DNA of 64,000 nt from Carposina sasakii (Eukaryota > Arthropoda > Insecta > Lepidoptera > Carposinidae), in NCBI GenBank assembly GCA_014607495.2, contig CP053169.1, forward strand, positions 3,224,001 through 3,288,000. Reading direction: 5' to 3'. Below the pieces are notes generated by a model. That model was not told the DNA's origin and ran no database searches. It was given only the letters and a program-made list of their open reading frames with translations. The translations under genes and the position numbers were made by a program. Positions 57,501 to 64,000 of the stretch are shown here, in pieces. Positions within the stretch are counted from its first letter, which is position 1; each line of letters opens with the position of its first letter.

Positions 57501-60500
57501 GCTGTAGGGAGATTCGCAATTCGACCGTACACGTATCTATATTCTTGAGGTTAGTTTTAATTTGAAGGTTTAAAATAAACATACCAGCGACTTGACCGAC
57601 CAACCGAGGTCAATATTCCCAAACGGCAAAATCCCATCGCCTACTATAGGTTCGTTGGTAGTGGTGACCGCCCAGATTGGAATCTGCGCTTCGGTCCAAT
57701 ACAGATCAACAAACCTGTGAAAAAAATCCATTTAGAAAGGAAAGCGATGGTTTGCTTTGACTGACCATCCGAGGTTAATTATCTCGGCCCCAAAGATATC
57801 ACTCCCTATTGGTAGTAGTCAGACCCGAAATTGGAATTGTGTCTACTGTGTACACTTCTACAAAGCTGCAAAAGGTAATGGAAATATGAAATCTTTTCAT
57901 ACATACATATTACATACAGGTTTCATATGTACCTTGGTATGGTTGTGTTTCCAAAAATCAGTTAGCCAGAACTTGAATCATGATCGATTCTACGGTAACA
58001 TTTAGCATAGCCGGGCCAGGGGGTTTAGGCGAAGTAACGTTATTTCTCGATCGAATCAATAGAGGTTCTCGACACGTCTATTCCAATTTTCCTGAATTCG
58101 TCAAGTAAAGTGATAAAGTCTAACCGCCATTGATGGCAGTGTTGCGCCGCCGAACGCTGATGCCAAACCAAGCACCCTGTTGTAAAATATCAGTGAAAAG
58201 TTGTTAGTTCATCAACGCCCCTGAGTTCCTTTGTCGACTCTTGACATGCACGGAAGGAAATGCAGCTGATGTATTCCAGTCAAGCCTCGCATTAGTAGAG
58301 CCCAACTTTTTACGAGATTATTAGACTGACTAGGCACTGGCTGTCACGTAATGTGCTGTGGGAAGCCGGAAGACTTACTTAAGAATATAATCAGCAAAGC
58401 TCTGCATATATTGCGGAAGCAAGTAGCTGTGACCATAATAACCGTCACTGGTCTTCATCCACCCGGGAGCGGTCCAGACTGAACCTACGATGCTGATGTT
58501 GTGTGTGGCCACCTTCATGCCAGCCTGGATTAATGGTATCTGGGAAAGATAATCATTTGCCTAATGATCCCCATTAGTTTAAGGTCAGGGAGCCTTTTGT
58601 TGGGGTATGGGTAGAGATTATTAGAAAGATCTTGATAACCTAGTTTAGTAAATCATCTTACCTTAATTTCACAGTCTAGGATAAAATAATTATGATGGAG
58701 GTGCATAACATAGTATGTAGGTAACTGTTAAGATACTATTAGTACATGGCCAAAGATACTCCTTGTTAGTCTCTTAATTGCCAACCATCTAATTCTTTAT
58801 CTAGAACAGTTAAGATAGAAGAAGATATACCTTTAAATCCGTGTCTTCAGGAAGCAGCGTGTAGTTACTGAGACTGGGGTCATCGATAGGAGTCTCGTTG
58901 TAAGTATACGCGTGAGTGGAGAAGTCGCATGCACCTATCGGAACACGCAGCATATTATACTCCAAGCCAACATTGCTGAAGTATGATCTGATGGAGAATT
59001 TAAAAAAAATGTAACATGCCCTTTCTTCTTTCATATTAGCTAGGCAGATAATTCAGAAAACTGGCAAATGAAACAAAACGAGAGAGATAGGGAAAGCAGT
59101 CAGCCTGTAACGATCGCATAAGTAATTCTCAACCTCCTTCTCTTAGCAGACGCTATCGAATTCACTCTCACCCAAAAAGGGAGATATAAATTTTCTTTAG
59201 TAATAAAAAGTGGATGTTTTACATTCCAAAATCGGTTGCGAGGTTTAAGCGGGAAAGCGTAACAGACAGACAGACAGATTGTATACTTTCGCATTTAATT
59301 ATATGTAATAATAATTGCCGTACTAACCTTATGAAGTTATCTTGAGCGCCAGACGTTAAGCTCTTCCAGTTAATCGCGACCGCATCAGTGACTGCTCCTC
59401 CAAAACCCTGGATGTCCTGATATGTTTGACTGGTGTCCAGACTCAGCACCGTTGAGCATGGAGAATCTGTTGATGCAAATTATAAGATTTATGCAATACT
59501 CTCCTGTGCTGATGCGAGCTTCACTAGAATACATCAGCTGTACGAGTATCTCCTTTCGTGCATGTCGGAAAAGTCGCATAAGAAACTGACGGGCGCTCTC
59601 TCAGACGATGAGCTAGAAAATTCGCGTAAGAAACTCAGGGGCGTTCTCTCAGGCAATAAGCTAGAAAATTGTTGCCTCCCCCAATTACCTATACTACTGG
59701 TTCGAAAATCTTGCATCCAGCAGATACCTGCTACCCTGGCTATGTCGTCTGTTCATCTCGGACCTTATATAATTATTGCACTAACCATAAGTCCAGTCAA
59801 TGATCAAATCTTCTGTTCTTTTATGAAAACGTAGTCCTCCCTGAAATTGAAAGTGTGTATTAGCACACGTATTAGGTAATTTACCTCTTTTAAATAATAT
59901 GAATATTTATTACAAATCAATTAGTATTTAAAAGTGTCATTAACACTATTATACATGTAAACAAGTGTGTGAATGTAAACAAAACGATACACCGTATGGT
60001 ATAGTTAGTCGACTCTATTTTTGAAGACATTATAAGAAGAACGTTTTATGTAGGTAATGCGTAACTCTAGCATCTAACAAATTTTTGCTGTAATTGTTAA
60101 CCAACAGTGTATCTAACGTATATTCGTATATATTGGAGACCTTCCTCGGTAACTACTGAGGAAGACATTATAGCTAAACAACTAGCCTAGCAGTAATGAT
60201 AATGGCAAATCCATAGTAAAATGACAATTATACCCCACGTAGGGCCACGAAAAAAAAATTGAATAGTGTAGATTCTCACCGCCGAAGACGTATACGTATT
60301 GAACTTCCCACCGACGACATGATCCCTAGTCACCTCATCACAATAGGTCGCATTGCACACGCATATCACTGATTGACCCTCTATATGTCTGGCCGCACAT
60401 GGTTTGTCTGGAAATTTTAATCATGCAATGTGTCTTGCTGATTCGTGGTTTCACTAGAATACATAAGCCACATCTCCTTCCGCTCATGTCGTGTGTCGAT

Positions 60501-60902
60501 TGAGGAACACATATAGCGAGTTGTCTCTGATCCTTTACATCTGGCCCCGATATACTGAACGTGGCCATAAGTTCACTTCCGTGGTCCTGTAGTTATGGCC
60601 ACACCATTTTGGGAAAATAGCTTTGTGTTTATGTGTATGTTGAACCCTTGACGCAAAAGATTAAGGAGGCTTAGATATGGAGGAAAGTTAGAGTTAACCC
60701 GTGACTGCCAGGGGAGGGGCAAAAGGTCCGAAGATGATATCTCAGCCATAATAATGTTGTCCGCCACGATTTTTTTTTATTAAAGCGGACACTACAAATT
60801 CCTACTTATTAGTAGAATAATTCCCGTTTATATCTTACCTGAGTTTACTTGCCCAGCATAACACAAAATAACACTACACAACGCTAAAACTATAAACTCC
60901 AT
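54551..60902 (-). CDS. Gba1: Glucosylceramidase (GH30), paralog B
   Basis: The same enzyme family as paralog A, upstream in tandem on the same strand. Thirteen exons: 60839-60902, 60280-60407, 59786-59840, 59328-59466, 58831-58987, 58379-58539, 57585-57714, 57330-57443, 56725-56872, 56352-56425, 55581-55864, 54995-55111 and 54551-54626. They sum to 1647 nt (548 residues, near the 530-550 typical of the family). MEFIVLALCSVILCYAGQ is a signal peptide, followed by CVCNATYCDEV, QGFGGAVTD and TAPGWMKTS. The acid/base residue E256 is in TTTNEP, the nucleophile E362 is in LYTEAS, and GWIDWNM is the conserved later strand. Intron phases match paralog A, so the two arose by gene duplication, clearly older than the AsnRS duplication since the proteins differ widely. 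An extra last exon adds a short acidic tail absent from A. I see no break. Confidence 0.93.
55865..56351. other. Gba1-B intron 10
   Basis: AT-rich, with no feature I can name. An 83-codon + frame (56181-56432) overlaps the antisense of exon 10 and is not a gene. Confidence 0.45.
57110..57240 (-). repeat. Family A repeat in Gba1-B intron 8
   Basis: Read on the minus strand it gives GTCGTAAGAGTCAACTAAGG and GCATGGCTGTGGGATTC-type motifs of the family. Another minus-strand piece is at about 58205-58297. Confidence 0.55.
59467..59785 (+). repeat. Gba1-B intron 3 with a partly duplicated family A repeat
   Basis: CTGTGCTGATGCGAGCTTCA begins a family A copy on +. Its GTTCTCTCAGGCAATAAGCTA section appears twice in a row, at about 59590 and 59650. 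The 133-codon + frame across it (59433-59834) is repeat-derived. Confidence 0.55.
60430..60800 (+). repeat. Gba1-B intron 1 with a family A repeat
   Basis: From TTGCTGATTCGTGGTTTCAC to about 60640 this is a diverged family A copy. The rest of the intron shows nothing nameable. Confidence 0.5.
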
Positions 60903-61187
60903 TTTATTCAATACTTAATATTATTTTCATGTGCATACGTTTAAGTTACTAAACAAAACAATTGAATATAAAATTATTTAATATAGTAGTACCGATATAA
61001 GTGAAAAAATGCAGAAGAAAGTGCAATTCTACGTCAGTATACTTATTGTCAATTATTATTGTCGTAATAACACATTACACCTGTATAGATACAGGCATAT
61101 GTGGACTATACAAATATATACAAATATACAAAACGTTTACTCGGTAAATATAAACATGAAATATAATAAAGTTTTCTTTTATGACAA

Positions 61188-61229
61188 AACTCTACTGTAA
61201 GCAGATGTCCATCTGTTTACAGTAGAGTT
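61188..61229. repeat. Near-perfect 42-bp palindrome
   Basis: The arm AACTCTACTGTAAGCAGATG (61188-61207) and its partner CATCTGTTTACAGTAGAGTT (61210-61229) pair over 20 positions with one C-to-T difference and a 2-base centre. It lies about 290 bases upstream of the Gba1-B start codon. Confidence 0.9.
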
Positions 61230-62056
61230 AAATACTTAATGACATAAAATTTTGACTATTCCTTTTTAAATATTCCTAGGCAGACCAGGAATTAACCAGG
61301 TATCTTCAAAAACTATGCTATCTCAAAAAAGAAACATAATAACAGACCACTATTTTAAAATATTAGGTAATTACCCTACCTCCACGCAAACTAGCGGACA
61401 AGAGCTTAGTATGTAATAAAGAGAACATTTTTCTATAGGTACCTAATCCTCAAATCAAACAAAAATATCTTTATTTAAAACACTTTTTTCCTTATTATTC
61501 GTGTAATTATTTGCAAAGTGCCTATTTAAGGAAATGGCTTAACTGATCAAAAACCTCCTTATCGGATGCCATTCCATTTGTATTTAAAGAGTGTATTAAG
61601 GCTATGTATGACAATCGAAATGCCATGGAAATAGCCCACGTACCTGTCCCCATAATTTTGTGACTCAAACTCTCATGTATATATCACTAATCTTGAAATC
61701 TTACCTAATCTTAAATGTTTATTACTTACCCTTAATTTTGAAACTCAATGTAGGTGGACAAATTCTCGGTAGTAGAAATGCTTCGATAATTTTGAGAACT
61801 TCCCCTTGGAGGGCAATTGCTCTTAATAAACTTTCATCGGTACGTTTTTTTTTATTTAGTTGGGTTAGCTGTGTCCATTTAACAGCGTTTCAGCCATTTA
61901 CAACACCTTTCTTACGCTTTAAAGGCTTTAAACTAGTACCATAGGAATAGAAAGGTATAATAGAAAGGTATAACATAATGTCTTTGGTTAGGTTTAGTTT
62001 TGGTAAATAAATAATATGTTCAACAATAGAGCGATTGCCGTCCTCGAGATTTTGTA
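61230..62056. other. AT-rich intergenic DNA, no gene seen
   Basis: The 94-codon frame at 61660-61944 has no recognisable content. Nothing else can be named. Confidence 0.45.
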
Positions 62057-62415
62057 TTCAGTGTTAAATTTAAAACATCAATAACCTCGCAGAACTAGAT
62101 AGCTAAAATCATAAACAATAACGTTTGTTCTACGAGTTTTATCATTACTCAATACATTAATTGTCGTGACATTTGTAAGTCTATGTTCGAAAAACGAAGG
62201 TATACGAAAAGGTTGACGCGCACAATCGCGCGCGCACCTGTGTTATCTACGAGTACAGACTTAAGAACATTCAGAGGTAATATTAAATTGATATTTATTT
62301 TTGTATGAAAGTAAAATGTGGCAAATTATCAAAACTCGTAGAACAAATGTTGTTATTTATGATGGTGGCTACCTAGTCTTGCGAAGTTATAGATGTTTTA
62401 AAATTAACCCTGTAT
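62057..62415. mobile_element. MITE family G, third copy
   Basis: The left arm AAAACATCAATAACCTCGCA and the right end GATGTTTTAAAATTAACCCT, then GTA, match 20778-21156, with the internal CGCGCGCGCACC block partly changed. Confidence 0.75.
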
Positions 62416-62543
62416 ACTAGAATTGTTTAGCGATTCGTCTTCGCCTTAATCTGTGCAGCGGAGTACCCGCAACGTAGGTAAGTACTGCACAGTCGAAACT
62501 ACTGGAAGGCTTTTTTGTATGGAGCTTCACGTAGAGGTACGCA

Positions 62544-62776
62544 ATCCTACTAATAGGTAATATAAAGGCAAAAGTTTGTAAGTATGAATGGATGGATGGA
62601 TGTTTGTTACTCTTTCACGTAAAAACGGCTTAAGCGATTTTAATAAAATTTGGTATGGAGTTAGCCGATACCCTTAGGCTACTTTTTATGCCAGGAAAAT
62701 ATTTTATGCCGCATAATTTCGACATTTTGTTTTTTTCTGCAGTCCACGCGGACAAAGTCGCGGGCGTCCACTAGTA
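62544..62776 (+). mobile_element. Helitron-like non-autonomous element
   Basis: It begins ATCCTACTAATAGGTAATAT, holds (GGAT)n then TTTGTTACTCTTTCACG, and ends CACGCGGACAAAGTCGCGGG then CGTCCACTAGT. The TC start, 3' hairpin and CTAG-type end fit Helitrons common in Lepidoptera. Confidence 0.65.
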
Positions 62777-62823
62777 ATTTAAATAAAATTTCTGGGGGCC
62801 TTCGCTCAAACATTAGCCTACTC

Positions 62824-62909
62824 GTATCTTAGGTTAAAGTTGATGTTGTCACTATCTTGATCAAGCTTTTAGAGAAAGACAGCATCAACTTTATCCTTTA
62901 GATACGCTA
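62824..62909. repeat. Short inverted repeat
   Basis: CGTATCTTAGGTTAAAGTTG followed by ATGTTGTC is matched in reverse by GACAGCATCAACTTTATCC then TTTAGATACG. About 28-base arms with a few mismatches; probably a very short MITE. Confidence 0.6.
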
Positions 62910-63006
62910 TCTGACCATTGGAATAATCGACTCTATCGAAGGCTCTAGTAACAACTGAAAATCCATTAGATAAAATCTCTTCAAACGTCTCGGAGCCGTG
63001 AAACTT

Positions 63007-63208
63007 AAGGTATGATGCCGAGCTAAGCAGCACGCTGCACGGCTAGCCTTTTTAGTGCTGCCACTGCAGTGCTGCCGCGACATTGCTGCGCAGCTCGGAA
63101 TAATATACTCTCATATAAACCTGTAGACAATGTATGCGGACCAGTAATGCTGCAGCAGCAATGCAGCGGCGGCAGTGCAGCGTGCTGCTTAGCTCGGAAT
63201 CATACCTT
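63007..63208. mobile_element. MITE with 34-bp terminal inverted repeats
   Basis: AAGGTATGATGCCGAGCTAA at 63007 and TTAGCTCGGAATCATACCTT at 63189 belong to 34-bp arms with one mismatch. The inside is rich in GCTGC and GCAGC. A 65-codon frame across it is not a gene. Confidence 0.8.
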
Positions 63209-63730
63209 TAGGTACTCGTACTTACCTAATTCACATTCTTATGACTTTGGCTTGATGTTTTTATAGAATTATCCGGTTTTAATTTTCACGAATAGTTAAA
63301 TATGCAGTTCTTTCGATTTTATTCTGATTTGATTGATAGAGACTAAACTAAGCAAAAATTTTTTTCAAGATAATCACGAACTATTCCAGAGATTTCCTAA
63401 ATTGGCAGGTATGATCCTTAAGAATTAAAAAGGGAAGTCCTAAAGTTTATATCAACCAAATATCTAGTAGCCAATTTCCATAATTCATCTAGGGATCAGA
63501 ATTAGGTAGGACATGGATAAAAATAACAGTTTAAACTTTAGTTTTTATTAAAAAAAAAATGTCGTACGATAGAAAGTAAGAAATTTTCTTCAAATATCGT
63601 AGTGTCCGAGGCGCCCCGCTGCTGATGCTTTACGTTACCACGCCTTGTGTCATTATCTGAAAGTATGTAGATGATAAAATTAAAGAAAGCTCCAGTGACC
63701 AGGATGTTGGTCTTTTTTTGCGCAAAAAAT
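63209..63730. other. AT-rich intergenic DNA, no gene seen
   Basis: No frame, repeat or RNA feature that I can support. Confidence 0.45.
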
Positions 63731-63736
63731 TAGCAT

Positions 63737-64000
63737 TGCCATCATCATCATCATCATCAGCCTATTGCAGTCCACTGCTGGACGTAGGCCTCCTCCAGGG
63801 CACGCCACAAGAACGCCATGGGGGGTATTTGCCCATAGTCACCACGCTGAGCAGGCGGGTTGGTGACCGCAGTTTGTATTTTGGACTATGTTGTCAACAC
63901 GGGAGGCGCTGCTGCCCACCTCCCGGAAACCCTTAATCGTCTCGTACGATACCCACGGGCAGATATGGTGTGGTACGAATTCTACTCTGCCGGCACCACG
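63737..64000 (-). repeat. Family B repeat, cut by the window end
   Basis: It begins with (CATCAT)n and CAGCCTATTGCAGTCCACTG and continues to the last base. It is the longest clean copy here and equals 31942-32215 over most of its length. Confidence 0.7.

Noticed and set aside
59433..59834. 133-codon + strand frame
   Set aside because: Runs antisense to Gba1-B exons and through a family A repeat with an internal duplication; no domain.
61660..61944. 94-codon frame as a gene
   Set aside because: AT-rich, no recognisable sequence feature, no promoter or partner exon visible.

Overview
The window is nuclear DNA from an insect, most likely a moth or butterfly. The genes have many short exons with canonical GT-AG introns. 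The space between exons is filled with Lepidoptera-type repeats: tRNA-headed SINEs, RTE-like LINE tails with (ATC)n ends, Helitron-like ends, and fold-back MITEs with TACAGG or hAT-type ends. The order comes from recall of such families, not from a database search.

Layout. 1-2818 holds repeats only. 2819-23711 and 23712-37491 are two head-to-tail copies of one segment (units 1 and 2). Each unit carries a complete 11-exon gene for cytoplasmic asparaginyl-tRNA synthetase on the + strand (3382-19055 and 24517-33826; 554 codons each, six amino-acid differences by my reading). Each also carries the last exon of a neighbouring minus-strand lipocalin gene. Only the exon in unit 2 is still joined to its gene (36645-44924); the one in unit 1 (21944-22074) is an orphan created by the duplication breakpoint. 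Unit 1 is longer mainly because of a 5.6-kb Ty3/gypsy LTR retrotransposon in intron 4 (5840-11458), a roughly 790-bp insertion in intron 10, and a nested MITE near 22.2-23.1 kb. Unit 2 has its own 231-bp LINE tail just upstream of the synthetase start. 45-48 kb is intergenic and repeat-rich. 48183-53777 and 54551-60902 are two tandem minus-strand glucosylceramidase (GH30) genes with matching intron phases. 61-64 kb is repeat-rich with no recognisable gene.

The retrotransposon looks young and possibly active. It has 427-bp LTRs that look identical, a 4-bp target duplication confirmed by the empty site in unit 2, and one uninterrupted 1407-codon gag-pol frame with every catalytic residue I looked for. 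Its least ordinary part is the 3' untranslated region. There, at least six stem-loops share the loop TGGTYAA or TGGTTA and the same closing base pairs, on stems of unrelated sequence (10548-10792). I know of no described element of this kind, and I rate it the best candidate for something new here.

The host genes do not form a pathway: one is translation machinery, one a secreted ligand carrier, and two are lysosomal or secreted glucosylceramidases. The window is most informative about recent structural change: a tandem duplication, transposon insertions that can be checked against the sister copy, and minisatellites built from 5' splice sites.
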